The notes: generated from the sequence alone by a model not told the origin. Positions 1 through 5,906 are shown, counted from the first letter of the stretch. The stretch is 10,697 nt of DNA from Methanobrevibacter sp. (GCA_030539985.1 JAUNXD010000038.1:1-10697); one strand, 5' to 3'. Program-made: numbers and translations.

Positions 1-38
1 AATTTATTGATGATGAAATAGAGCATATGTTATCATGA
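1..38 (+). CDS. Possible C-terminal tail of a convergent gene (partial)
   Basis: One plus-strand frame is open from base 3 and reads FIDDEIEHMLS before a TGA stop at 36-38. The acidic, helix-like composition resembles the end of a real protein. A gene convergent with hisB would fit the T-rich and A-rich stretch that follows. Twelve codons are too few to identify a family, and a chance open frame of this length is quite possible. The gene's body would lie outside the window. Confidence 0.3.
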   Translation, partial: FIDDEIEHMLS

Positions 39-60
39 CAATTTTAGACAGAGCCCAATT

Positions 61-99
61 TTAAAAAAAAATATAAAAAAGATAGCCAATTGTAGCTAT
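61..99 (-). terminator. Transcription terminator after hisB
   Basis: A 5-bp inverted repeat (ATAGC at 82-86, GCTAT at 95-99) overlaps the hisB stop codon. On the minus strand it is followed by T-rich sequence (two runs of six or more T between 61 and 80). Archaeal termination depends mainly on T-tracts, so the run is the stronger evidence and the short stem is secondary. Confidence 0.5.
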
Positions 100-674
100 A
101 ATGTACCTTTTGTTGAAGGAATCTGATCATGCTCGATTTTAATGGCCTCTTTTAAGGATTTTGCAAATGCTTTGAAGATTGCCTCAGCCTTGTGGTGGTC
201 ATTTACACCTTCAACAATACCGTAGATATTCAATTTTGCAGATGCCACAAATGATTCAAAGAAATGAATTACGATATCAGAGGTCATGTCTCCTATTTTT
301 TCATTTTTAAAATCCAATTTCATGTTGCAGTAGCTTCTGCCGCTTATGTCAACTGCGACAGTTGCAACAGACTCATCCATCGGCACGATTGCATGTGCCA
401 TTCTTTTTATGCCTTTTTTGTCTCCAATTGCCTCAAGGAACGCTTCGCCCAGAAGTATTCCGACATCTTCGATGGTGTGGTGGTCATCGATTTCAATGTC
501 TCCGACTGCCTTTACATCCAAATCAATCATTGAGTGCTTTGAAAATGATTCGAGCATGTGGTTGAAAAAGTTGACTCCTGTCTGGATGTCGTATTTTCCT
601 TCACCATCCAAATTCATCCTAATTTCTATATCGGTCTCTGATGTTTTCCTTGAAACATTTGAAATTCTAGTCAT
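96..674 (-). CDS. hisB: Imidazoleglycerol-phosphate dehydratase
   Basis: This cytoplasmic enzyme dehydrates imidazole glycerol phosphate to imidazole acetol phosphate, a middle step of histidine synthesis. The 192-residue length is right for the single-function enzyme; there is no fused phosphatase domain of the enterobacterial HisB kind. Both metal-binding signatures are intact: DDHHTIED at residues 63-70 (H65, H66, E69) and DHHKAE at 159-164 (H160, H161, E164). FFNHML at 36-41, the PMDES loop at 98-102 and the C-terminal STKG phosphate-site motif at 187-190 are also present. ATG at 674 is preceded by GTAGGT at 681-686, a six-base spacing. It lies 39 bases after the ferredoxin gene, so it may share that transcript, although no histidine genes are adjacent. 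Scattered his genes are common in archaea. Confidence 0.96.
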   Translation of the reverse strand: MTRISNVSRKTSETDIEIRMNLDGEGKYDIQTGVNFFNHMLESFSKHSMIDLDVKAVGDIEIDDHHTIEDVGILLGEAFLEAIGDKKGIKRMAHAIVPMDESVATVAVDISGRSYCNMKLDFKNEKIGDMTSDIVIHFFESFVASAKLNIYGIVEGVNDHHKAEAIFKAFAKSLKEAIKIEHDQIPSTKGTL

Positions 675-713
675 GATTTTACCTACAAAATAATTAATTT
701 TAGCTTCAATAAT

Positions 714-917
714 TTAGGCATCTTCGCCCGGACGTATAATTTTAATGCAGTCTGTAGGGCATTCCATGGCACATAGTGTACAGACATGACAATATCTTAA
801 ATCCAATATACGTGCAACGCTACCAACTTTCCAAATTTTAGCTGCTTTGGGACAAATCTCGGCACACTTTCCGCATCCGATGCACTTTTCCTCATCAACT
901 AAAATCTGCAATGGCAT
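714..917 (-). CDS. Small 2[4Fe-4S] ferredoxin
   Basis: A 67-residue soluble electron carrier with two complete cluster motifs: C12-x2-C15-x2-C18-x3-C22-P and C43-x2-C46-x2-C49-x3-C53-P, plus an extra cysteine at 57. This is the classic bacterial-type 2[4Fe-4S] ferredoxin plan, and the segment between the motifs is slightly longer than in clostridial ferredoxins. I chose ATG at 917 over an in-frame GTG at 924-926. That GTG lies within an AAGTGAT ribosome binding site, which makes the GTG start unlikely. The gene begins right after the stop of the ModE-type regulator, so the two are almost certainly co-transcribed and translationally coupled. The partner enzyme cannot be read from the window. 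A molybdenum or tungsten enzyme such as formylmethanofuran or formate dehydrogenase is an inference from the regulator next door. Confidence 0.92.
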   Translation of the reverse strand: MPLQILVDEEKCIGCGKCAEICPKAAKIWKVGSVARILDLRYCHVCTLCAMECPTDCIKIIRPGEDA

Positions 918-921
918 AATA

Positions 922-928
922 ATCACTT
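922..928 (-). promoter_or_regulatory. Ribosome binding site of the ferredoxin gene
   Basis: AAGTGAT lies four bases before ATG 917 and overlaps the TAA stop of the upstream regulator (927-929). The GTG inside this motif is part of the site rather than the start codon. Confidence 0.65.
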
Positions 929-1619
929 ATAACTTTAAAGTAGCAACAGACATTGCCTTAAATCCAATATAAACTTCCTTACCAATGTTTAGGTTCAATT
1001 CCTTCTCTGCTGACACTGTAATGTCACAGCATAAGACAACTCCGCCGACATTGATTTTAACACGAATGATTTCGCCTTCAAGTCTCATCTCGACAATTTG
1101 GCCTTTCAGGATATTACGGATACTTGAAGTCTGAGGCTCCAGCATCAGGAATATATTGTCATAGCTAATCAATGCCAGAATGTCATCACCTATTTTGTAA
1201 TTCCTGTTTAATGGAGCGTTGATTTCAAAATCCTCATTCTTAATGGTCATTACACCCTTAGCGTCATTGATATCAACAATCTCTGCTTCAATCTCATTTA
1301 CATCCTTGTGAAGCTCCATGATTGCATTGATCTTTTTGCATTCCTTTAAAATTGAATAACCCTCTTCGGTCAGGGAGGTTCCTCCTCCACCACCTTTTCC
1401 GCCTTTGGTTGTACTTACAACCTTAACATCAAGTGTGGACTCAATCTTATCGATATAATTCAATGCAGTCCTGTATGAAACCTGTATCTCTTTAGCAGCA
1501 GCTGTAAGAGAACCGGTTTCCAAAATTGACACTAATAATCTGTATTTTTTATTGTCAAGTAAGAAAGAGTTGCCGTCGACATTTATTTTATATTCTACAC
1601 CTGCACTCACATCAGTCAT
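927..1619 (-). CDS. ModE-type transcriptional regulator (LysR-like HTH plus TOBE domain)
   Basis: A 230-residue cytoplasmic DNA-binding protein. A ModE/LysR-type winged helix-turn-helix spans about residues 26-65 (TGSLTAAAKEIQVSYRTA is the core). The wing is glycine-rich (GGKGGGGG at 73-80) and followed by TSLTEEG, as in E. coli ModE. The C-terminal part holds a clear molybdate-binding MOP/TOBE domain at about 165-229, opening SSIRNILKGQI. Residues about 107-160 look like a diverged first TOBE copy, giving the HTH-TOBE-TOBE plan of ModE. ModE proteins sense molybdate or tungstate and control uptake and molybdoenzyme genes. Here the partner is the ferredoxin directly downstream. ATG 1619 follows a strong GGGGGAT site at 1627-1632. 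Ligand and targets are inferred; the regulator class is well supported. Confidence 0.9.
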   Translation of the reverse strand: MTDVSAGVEYKINVDGNSFLLDNKKYRLLVSILETGSLTAAAKEIQVSYRTALNYIDKIESTLDVKVVSTTKGGKGGGGGTSLTEEGYSILKECKKINAIMELHKDVNEIEAEIVDINDAKGVMTIKNEDFEINAPLNRNYKIGDDILALISYDNIFLMLEPQTSSIRNILKGQIVEMRLEGEIIRVKINVGGVVLCCDITVSAEKELNLNIGKEVYIGFKAMSVATLKL

Positions 1620-1645
1620 TTATAAATCCCCCGAATTATAATGTT

Positions 1646-1676
1646 AATATATTTGTTAATTATACTTAAATATGTT
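1646..1676 (-). promoter_or_regulatory. Candidate promoter with imperfect inverted repeat upstream of the ModE-type gene
   Basis: AT-rich arms at 1646-1654 and 1668-1676 are complementary at eight of nine positions around a 13-base centre. On the minus strand the region contains TATA-like stretches (CATATTTAAG, AAATATAT) at distances that could set a start shortly before the ribosome binding site. ModE-family proteins bind palindromic TATA-containing operators and often autoregulate, so this is a reasonable operator candidate. Such repeats arise easily by chance in AT-rich DNA. Confidence 0.3.
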
Positions 1677-1704
1677 TTCTATTTGAATTAAATTAATCAC
1701 ATAC

Positions 1705-1741
1705 GAAAATAATTTCAAAAAAAATTTCATATCGAAGATGA
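1705..1741 (-). terminator. T-tract terminator after the flippase gene
   Basis: On the minus strand eight consecutive T (1717-1724) are followed by GAAATTATTTTC, within 40 bases of the flippase stop. No good stem precedes it. This is the usual archaeal U-rich termination signal. Confidence 0.45.
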
Positions 1742-3301
1742 CTACCGTCTGAATTCAAGTCTTTCCACAAAGTTCAGGAGCCTGTCTGCAACTTTTGCCA
1801 CCGGACCGAATCTTGATGTAAGATGCCTTAGGCTTTCAATATCGTCCTTCTGGAAGAACCTGACAAGTATAAGCGCAAAGAAATAAACGATTATGCAGGC
1901 AAAGATTCCAGGGAAAAGCCATAATGTGTTCTTAGGAATGAAATATGCAAAAACACCCATTATCAGCGATGCCACAATGATTTTTACAATCGACGAGGTA
2001 GGGGATTTTGTTTTTGTCAGCCTGAACACGAAATAGACGCACGGAATCATCATCAAAAGACATGCGATGCTTGTAGCCAGAGCCCCACCGGCAATGCCCA
2101 TGGTCGGAACCATAATCCAATTGAGAAGTCCTGTAACGACAGCTCCGCCAACAAGAATGTACATCGGAATTCTAGGATTTCCTATTCCCTGAATGATACT
2201 GGTTGATATTGCAAATATTGAATAGAAAGTCATACCGATTGACAGTATCGCCAATGCTGATGCCCCTGCAACATAAGCCGGATTTTTGAAGTATAAAACC
2301 CTCAATGTAGGGGACGCAAACAATGCGAGGCCAACACACATCGGAACAACGAATAAAAGTGAGAATTTATAAGCTTCCGAAACGTATTTCTGTAAAGACG
2401 CAGTATCCTTGAGCTTGAATGCCTCTGATGAAGCCGGAAGGATTGTTGTTGCAATTGAAATTGAAATGATTAAAGGCAAACGCGCAATCGGGTCAGCAGC
2501 TGCAAAAAATCCGATATCATTGAAGGTCAAAAACCTTCCCATAACGATTGTGCAGATGTTATAGATTAGCATCTCAGCAATGGCCGTGATGATTACAGGT
2601 ATTGAGAACTTAACCAGCGTTGCTGCCAGACTCAGCTGATCTCTTCTTGAGAATACAAAGTTATCGCTAGGCTTTGGAATGTATTTCGGCATATGCACCC
2701 TGAAGATATATAATGCAGCAACAACGGATAGGGAATAACCAAGAACGGTACCCCATAACGCCCCAACAGTTGAAAGACCGATTAGAACGAATGCGGTAGC
2801 GCACAAAATCATACCCAGCTGCTCGACCGCACGGGTATACACGATATATTCCATCTTGTATACTCCCTGAAACGCCCCTCTAAATGCTCCTACGATAACG
2901 CTGAACGGAGTGATTAAACCGACAATCTGAAGAGGTATCAGTGCCTGAGGCTTTCCGAGATAACTGTATGCAAGATAAGGTGCAACGACAAATATCATCA
3001 GCACTCCAAAGAACAGTCCCAGAAAGACCATGATTTTAAGGGCCGTGTAGATGGTCTGCCTTGCCATGTCATGCTCATCGACCGCCTCATATTCGGCAAC
3101 GTACTTGGCTATGGCCGGAGGAAGTCCTCCCGCAGACAGGGTCTGGAATATTCCCTGAAACGGCAGCGTAATTCCCAAAATACCGTAAGCGGTAGGCCCT
3201 AAAAGTATCGCCATTAAAAAACGATAGACATAACCGCCCAGACGGAAGATAATGTTGCCTATAAGAATTATCAGACTGCCCCTTATCAACTTGTTTGCCA
3301 T
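1742..3301 (-). CDS. Polysaccharide/lipid-linked precursor flippase (MOP superfamily, SpoVB/Wzx/MurJ-like)
   Basis: A 519-residue integral membrane protein with about 14 hydrophobic helices, the size and layout of MATE-like flippases. The N-terminus has the family pattern: a basic first helix, GGYVYRFLMAILLGP at about 21-35, and GGLPPAIAKYVAEYEA at about 58-73, close to the SpoVB-type SGGLPPAI motif. These proteins turn undecaprenyl- or dolichyl-linked sugar or peptide-sugar intermediates across the cytoplasmic membrane. In a pseudomurein-walled methanogen the candidates are wall precursors, surface glycans or N-glycans; the sequence does not decide. ATG 3301 has AAGGT about eight bases upstream. 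No glycosyltransferases adjoin it. A 60-base line from the gene (2821-2880) counts 31 G+C against 24 in one from the CobN-like gene (8521-8580), a hint of different composition that is too small a sample to conclude from. Confidence 0.88.
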   Translation of the reverse strand: MANKLIRGSLIILIGNIIFRLGGYVYRFLMAILLGPTAYGILGITLPFQGIFQTLSAGGLPPAIAKYVAEYEAVDEHDMARQTIYTALKIMVFLGLFFGVLMIFVVAPYLAYSYLGKPQALIPLQIVGLITPFSVIVGAFRGAFQGVYKMEYIVYTRAVEQLGMILCATAFVLIGLSTVGALWGTVLGYSLSVVAALYIFRVHMPKYIPKPSDNFVFSRRDQLSLAATLVKFSIPVIITAIAEMLIYNICTIVMGRFLTFNDIGFFAAADPIARLPLIISISIATTILPASSEAFKLKDTASLQKYVSEAYKFSLLFVVPMCVGLALFASPTLRVLYFKNPAYVAGASALAILSIGMTFYSIFAISTSIIQGIGNPRIPMYILVGGAVVTGLLNWIMVPTMGIAGGALATSIACLLMMIPCVYFVFRLTKTKSPTSSIVKIIVASLIMGVFAYFIPKNTLWLFPGIFACIIVYFFALILVRFFQKDDIESLRHLTSRFGPVAKVADRLLNFVERLEFRR

Positions 3302-3310
3302 AAATATAAC

Positions 3311-3360
3311 CTTAAAAAAAAGTTTTTTTAATGTATTTTTAATTGATGATAATATTTAAA
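3311..3360 (-). promoter_or_regulatory. Flavoprotein terminator region and candidate flippase promoter
   Basis: On the minus strand TTTAAATA (3353-3360), an archaeal box A match, overlaps the flavoprotein stop codon and sits about 52 bases before the flippase ATG. It would place initiation near 3330. Within the same interval a T8 run (3314-3321), preceded by an A-rich stretch, could end the flavoprotein transcript. The two roles conflict partly, so at least one assignment may be wrong. Confidence 0.3.
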
Positions 3361-3931
3361 TGTATTTATTAAGGAAATTTTCAAATTCATGAAGCGTTCT
3401 CTCAAGCGACTCCATGCCGTATTCGTCCTTTCTTATTTCTTCAGCTGAATCCTGTGACCAGAATGACGCTCCAAGATTTGAACCGAATGGTCCGCCGCTG
3501 ACAGGTATTATGCCATGAATCATGAAATATGTAATGTTTGAAAGATGCGCAAAGTCCTGGCCTCCGGTACGGTCGCCACCGACGGCAATGCTCATTCCTA
3601 TTTTACCCCTCAATATGTTGTAGTCAACAGCCTCAAGAGCCCTTGTGCGGTCCATGATAGCAGATAAATATGAGTTGACAGATCCAGAGTGGACCGGAGT
3701 TGCCAAAATAATGCCATCAGCTTCCAGAAGATTTTCATATATTTCGACCATGTCATCCTGAATGATGCATTTCTTATTCTCCAAACAGTAGTCACAATGC
3801 ATGCAATGCTTGATATCCTTGCCCTGACAGGAAAACATTTTTGTTTCACAATCTAGTTTCTCCAAAGCCCGGGTCAATACATAATGAGTTGTGCTCATTC
3901 TTGGGCTTGCACATATTCCAAAGACTTTCAT
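3356..3931 (-). CDS. Iron-sulfur flavoprotein (NADPH-dependent FMN reductase / flavodoxin fold, Isf-like)
   Basis: A 191-residue soluble protein. The N-terminal strand and phosphate loop (FGICASPRMSTTHYVL at 4-19) and ATPVHSGSVNSYLSAIMDR at 77-95 are the FMN-binding elements of the flavodoxin-like reductase family. A compact cysteine motif C43-x2-C46-x2-C49-x5-C55 fits the CX2CX2CX4-7C signature of methanogen iron-sulfur flavoproteins, which carry one [4Fe-4S] cluster and one FMN per subunit. GGDRTGGQDFA at 118-128 fits the flavin-site loop. Family members move electrons from ferredoxin and some reduce O2 or H2O2, so oxidative-stress defence is likely but inferred. ATG 3931 has no clear ribosome binding site; the leader is AT-rich (AATATAAATT about 20 bases upstream), so the message may be leaderless. 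It is separated from the upstream gene by a strong terminator. Confidence 0.9.
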   Translation of the reverse strand: MKVFGICASPRMSTTHYVLTRALEKLDCETKMFSCQGKDIKHCMHCDYCLENKKCIIQDDMVEIYENLLEADGIILATPVHSGSVNSYLSAIMDRTRALEAVDYNILRGKIGMSIAVGGDRTGGQDFAHLSNITYFMIHGIIPVSGGPFGSNLGASFWSQDSAEEIRKDEYGMESLERTLHEFENFLNKYI

Positions 3932-3970
3932 GAAAAATAATTTATATTAATTGATTAAAATAATTTTTGA

Positions 3971-4009
3971 GAAAAAAAGAAATTAAAATAGAGAGGTTAA
4001 TCTCTATTT
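3971..4009 (-). terminator. Hairpin plus T-tract terminator after the DUF2149 gene
   Basis: A perfect 9-bp inverted repeat (AAATAGAGA at 3986-3994, TCTCTATTT at 4001-4009) with a six-base loop is followed on the minus strand by a T-rich run containing seven consecutive T. It stands about 100 bases after the DUF2149 stop and should end the three-gene transcript. The bases between it and the stop (4010-4108) hold nothing else I can recognise. Confidence 0.7.
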
Positions 4010-4108
4010 GATTTGATTTTTAGTCGATTTGATAAAAGATTTTGTTGCCTTGGGATTGGAATTAGAATTTCAGTGATTTAAATGGAGAAAAACCCTATCC
4101 AGTCGCAC

Positions 4109-4432
4109 TCAACCTTCGACCATGATGAGCTTGCCCGTTGAAGGGTCTTTATATACTTTTCCCATTTCCATATAACCCTGACCTGAACTGTTGGAAGTAT
4201 CTGGAGTTTCATTGAGTTGATGGCCTTCTGTAACTTCAGTAGTCTGTTGTGCCTCCTGAATGGGCTGGTCCTGATTTTCCTGGAAAACCACACTCTGCAT
4301 ATTCCAGCTGATTACTACAAAAATCAATAGGCCAACTGCAATTACAAGCATTGCATCAACAAGGTTAGATGTCCCTGCCATAGGGTCTTCTTCACTTTCA
4401 GTGAAACGTTTCTTACCTTTTTGCCTTACCAT
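4109..4432 (-). CDS. DUF2149 family protein, ExbD/TolR-like single-helix subunit (HmuV-like)
   Basis: A 107-residue membrane protein: a short basic cytoplasmic N-terminus, one membrane helix at about residues 24-44 (LVDAMLVIAVGLLIFVVISW), a Gln/Thr/Glu-rich linker, and a small C-terminal module around residues 86-107 (GYMEMGKVYKDPSTGKLIM), typical of DUF2149. The helix starts with LVDAMLV, resembling the ExbD/TolR element (FIDVMLV-like) whose membrane aspartate (here D26) carries protons. With the ExbB-type gene just upstream, I infer that it is the stator partner of a proton-driven complex, with its C-terminus outside the cell. ATG 4432 is preferred to the in-frame TTG at 4433-4435 because GGGTGAT (4436-4442) is spaced for the ATG and overlaps the stop of the preceding gene. 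The family name is from recall. Confidence 0.82.
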   Translation of the reverse strand: MVRQKGKKRFTESEEDPMAGTSNLVDAMLVIAVGLLIFVVISWNMQSVVFQENQDQPIQEAQQTTEVTEGHQLNETPDTSNSSGQGYMEMGKVYKDPSTGKLIMVEG

Positions 4433-4435
4433 CAA

Positions 4436-4442
4436 ATCACCC
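4436..4442 (-). promoter_or_regulatory. Ribosome binding site of the DUF2149 gene, overlapping the exbB-like stop
   Basis: GGGTGAT contains the TGA stop (4437-4439) of the upstream gene and lies three bases before ATG 4432. This layout implies translational coupling and a fixed ratio of the two membrane subunits. Confidence 0.65.
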
Positions 4443-5084
4443 TTGATTTAATTTGTCTAAAACGCAATCCACTAAAGTATCCAAGTTGGATAAGTATTCC
4501 TCATACCATCTGCGTCTGATTTTAGCAACAACATATGCTACGGCACCGGATCCGATACCCACTACAGTTGTATCAAAAGCCACAATAATCGAATTTGCCA
4601 ATGTGTTAATGTCTCCTGCTCCCAATGCTGCAAGGCCGGGTCCCATCGGAATCAAGGTACCCATTAAACCCAATGTAGGCCCAATACGTGTAATAACATC
4701 TGTTCTTCCAAGGGATTTGGTAAATCCGTTTTCTTCTGATTCTATTAATTTACGTGCAAGCGCTTCTCTTGATTCTTTTGTAAGAGATTGTGCCCTTATT
4801 ACTTTCATTAAGATTAATTTCTGTGATTTTGGAATTTTTGCGCCTTCAACAATTTTTTTCACATCATCTATTGATGGAGCGTTATTGATATTGAAAACCA
4901 GCTTTTCAATTACATCCACTGATACTTTCATTCGTGAAGTATACTCCGATATGAGGCCTCCAAGCATCAATATTGCAACTAGTGCAAATAATAATAAAAA
5001 GATAACTACAGGAATTTGTAAACCCTGTGAGATTGCATTCAGTGCTGATGTTAAAAATTCACTTCCCGGAACTGTTGTAACCAT
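4437..5084 (-). CDS. ExbB/TolQ/MotA-family proton channel subunit (HmuU-like)
   Basis: A 215-residue inner-membrane protein with the ExbB/TolQ layout. It has helix 1 at about 24-45, a long cytoplasmic segment (about 48-133), then a helical pair at about 136-155 and 162-188. The diagnostic stretch is RIGPTLGLMGTLIPMGPGL (133-151), then DINTLANSIIVAFDTTVVG (158-176). This fits the family's G(L)xGT motif and the channel-lining threonines (T137, T172/T173). Such proteins form pentamers that, with an ExbD-like dimer, use the proton or sodium gradient to do mechanical work on a partner. ATG 5084 is chosen over the in-frame GTG at 5091-5093 because that GTG lies within the AGGTGA site. The family is certain; the partner here (the CobN-like surface protein) is inferred from gene order. 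There is no outer membrane or TonB in this type of cell. Confidence 0.92.
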   Translation of the reverse strand: MVTTVPGSEFLTSALNAISQGLQIPVVIFLLLFALVAILMLGGLISEYTSRMKVSVDVIEKLVFNINNAPSIDDVKKIVEGAKIPKSQKLILMKVIRAQSLTKESREALARKLIESEENGFTKSLGRTDVITRIGPTLGLMGTLIPMGPGLAALGAGDINTLANSIIVAFDTTVVGIGSGAVAYVVAKIRRRWYEEYLSNLDTLVDCVLDKLNQG

Positions 5085-5089
5085 GTTAT

Positions 5090-5095
5090 TCACCT
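5090..5095 (-). promoter_or_regulatory. Ribosome binding site of the exbB-like gene, overlapping the DUF2162 stop
   Basis: AGGTGA, five bases before ATG 5084, shares its first two bases with the TAG stop (5094-5096) of the DUF2162 gene. It decides the start and indicates coupled translation. Confidence 0.7.
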
Positions 5096-5804
5096 ATGAT
5101 AAATGACTCCTTTTTCTTGATATTAACATTCCAACCACAATAACTATAACCAATAATATTACAAATATCGCCAAATTATCAGTTGACGCAATTGTAATTG
5201 GATTCATTGTATTTATTAAAATATCAGTAATGTATGGCAGGAATAGTGCTGATATTAAATAATAAAGTCCTAAAAAAAACATGAAATTGCCTAATATGAT
5301 TGGATATGGCTTGTCTAAAAATACTTTAACAAATGATTTTGACAGGAAATATGTAATTACTATTGTTGCCACAAGTGCAAGTGCAACATATACGCTCAAG
5401 TTCACCGCACCTAAACCTATTGTCGGTGCAACCAATAGTACACTAACTAAAATTGATCCAAAACAGCATGGACATGGTGCAATAACTGCCATTGCAGTTG
5501 CTGCTGCAGTATTTCTTTCATAAACTTTGTATTCCCTTATTGTAAATATTCCTGCTACAATCATGATTGCTGCCATAATAAGGAAAAATTCAAAGTTATA
5601 AGCATAAATCCAGTTTGTAATTTCCTGAGTAAAAAATGAGGCAATCCAACACAGTATTAGGACTCCTCCACCATAACCAATTGATACACCAAGCAAATAC
5701 TTTTTGGAAAAATTGGCTAATCCTGTTGCAAGGCCAAGTTTTATTCCGAATATCAAAACCGCCGCCAATATTCCTAATTGCCATAATGTTGAAATAACAT
5801 CCAT
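5094..5804 (-). CDS. DUF2162 family predicted transporter, seven-helix membrane protein (HmuT-like)
   Basis: A 236-residue polytopic membrane protein with helices at about 8-28, 37-58, 72-89, 100-130 (possibly re-entrant), 135-154, 168-190 and 211-229, and a basic C-terminus (SRKRS). The fourth hydrophobic segment holds a striking APCPCCFG motif (C111, C113, C114), with another cysteine (C52) in helix 2. This places possible metal or thiol chemistry inside the membrane and recalls CcdA-type proteins, without clear homology. I assign DUF2162 by overall look and by its place between a CobN homologue and an ExbB homologue, the position of hmuT as I recall it in Porphyromonas. Its function is unknown; transport of a metal, a tetrapyrrole or reducing power would fit. 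ATG 5804 has AGGTGA upstream; an in-frame GTG at 5811-5813 lies within that site. Confidence 0.8.
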   Translation of the reverse strand: MDVISTLWQLGILAAVLIFGIKLGLATGLANFSKKYLLGVSIGYGGGVLILCWIASFFTQEITNWIYAYNFEFFLIMAAIMIVAGIFTIREYKVYERNTAAATAMAVIAPCPCCFGSILVSVLLVAPTIGLGAVNLSVYVALALVATIVITYFLSKSFVKVFLDKPYPIILGNFMFFLGLYYLISALFLPYITDILINTMNPITIASTDNLAIFVILLVIVIVVGMLISRKRSHLS

Positions 5805-5809
5805 AATTT

Positions 5810-5815
5810 TCACCT
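5810..5815 (-). promoter_or_regulatory. Ribosome binding site of the DUF2162 gene
   Basis: AGGTGA lies five bases before ATG 5804, the same layout as for the exbB-like gene. It argues against the alternative GTG start inside the motif. Confidence 0.65.
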
Positions 5816-5823
5816 ATTAATAA

Positions 5824-5875
5824 TTTTAAACTTAAATAAAACACTTCCTCGAAAATATTTTATTTAAACTTAAAA
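5824..5875. repeat. Imperfect 18-bp inverted repeat between the CobN-like and DUF2162 genes
   Basis: Arms at 5824-5841 and 5858-5875 are complementary at 16 of 18 positions, with a perfect inner 10 bp (TTAAATAAAA at 5832-5841 against TTTTATTTAA at 5858-5867) and a 16-base centre. The 12-base string TTTAAACTTAAA also occurs directly repeated at 5825-5836 and 5863-5874. Low-complexity AT sequence raises the chance expectation, but its position over a candidate promoter suggests an operator or an RNA hairpin. Confidence 0.5.
5861..5868 (-). promoter_or_regulatory. Candidate box A promoter for the three-gene DUF2162-exbB-DUF2149 unit
   Basis: On the minus strand TTTAAATA matches the archaeal box A consensus TTTAWATA. 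It lies just downstream of the CobN-like gene's terminator and about 57 bases before ATG 5804. Initiation about 25 bases downstream would leave a leader of roughly 30-35 bases containing the AGGTGA site. It sits inside one arm of the inverted repeat. Confidence 0.45.
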
Positions 5876-5906
5876 AAATAATAAAAAAGGTTTATAAAAA
5901 ACCTTT
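5871..5906 (-). terminator. Hairpin plus T-tract terminator directly after the CobN-like gene
   Basis: A perfect 8-bp stem (AAAGGTTT at 5886-5893, AAACCTTT at 5899-5906) with a five-base loop overlaps the stop codon. On the minus strand it runs into TTTATTATTTTTTT. It should stop, or at least reduce, transcription into the three downstream genes. Confidence 0.65.

Noticed and set aside
1380..1403. Run of glycine codons in the ModE-type gene as a possible simple-sequence or slippage repeat
   Set aside because: GGKGGGG is the normal glycine-rich wing of ModE proteins, as in E. coli.
4010..4108. Possible small gene or RNA between the DUF2149 stop and the terminator
   Set aside because: No open frame with a ribosome site and no convincing fold was seen; it reads as a 3' untranslated stretch.
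4453..5106. 217-codon open frame on the plus strand opposite the exbB-like gene
   Set aside because: It mirrors a clearly conserved minus-strand gene, has no recognisable motif, and is best explained as an antisense shadow of the codon pattern.
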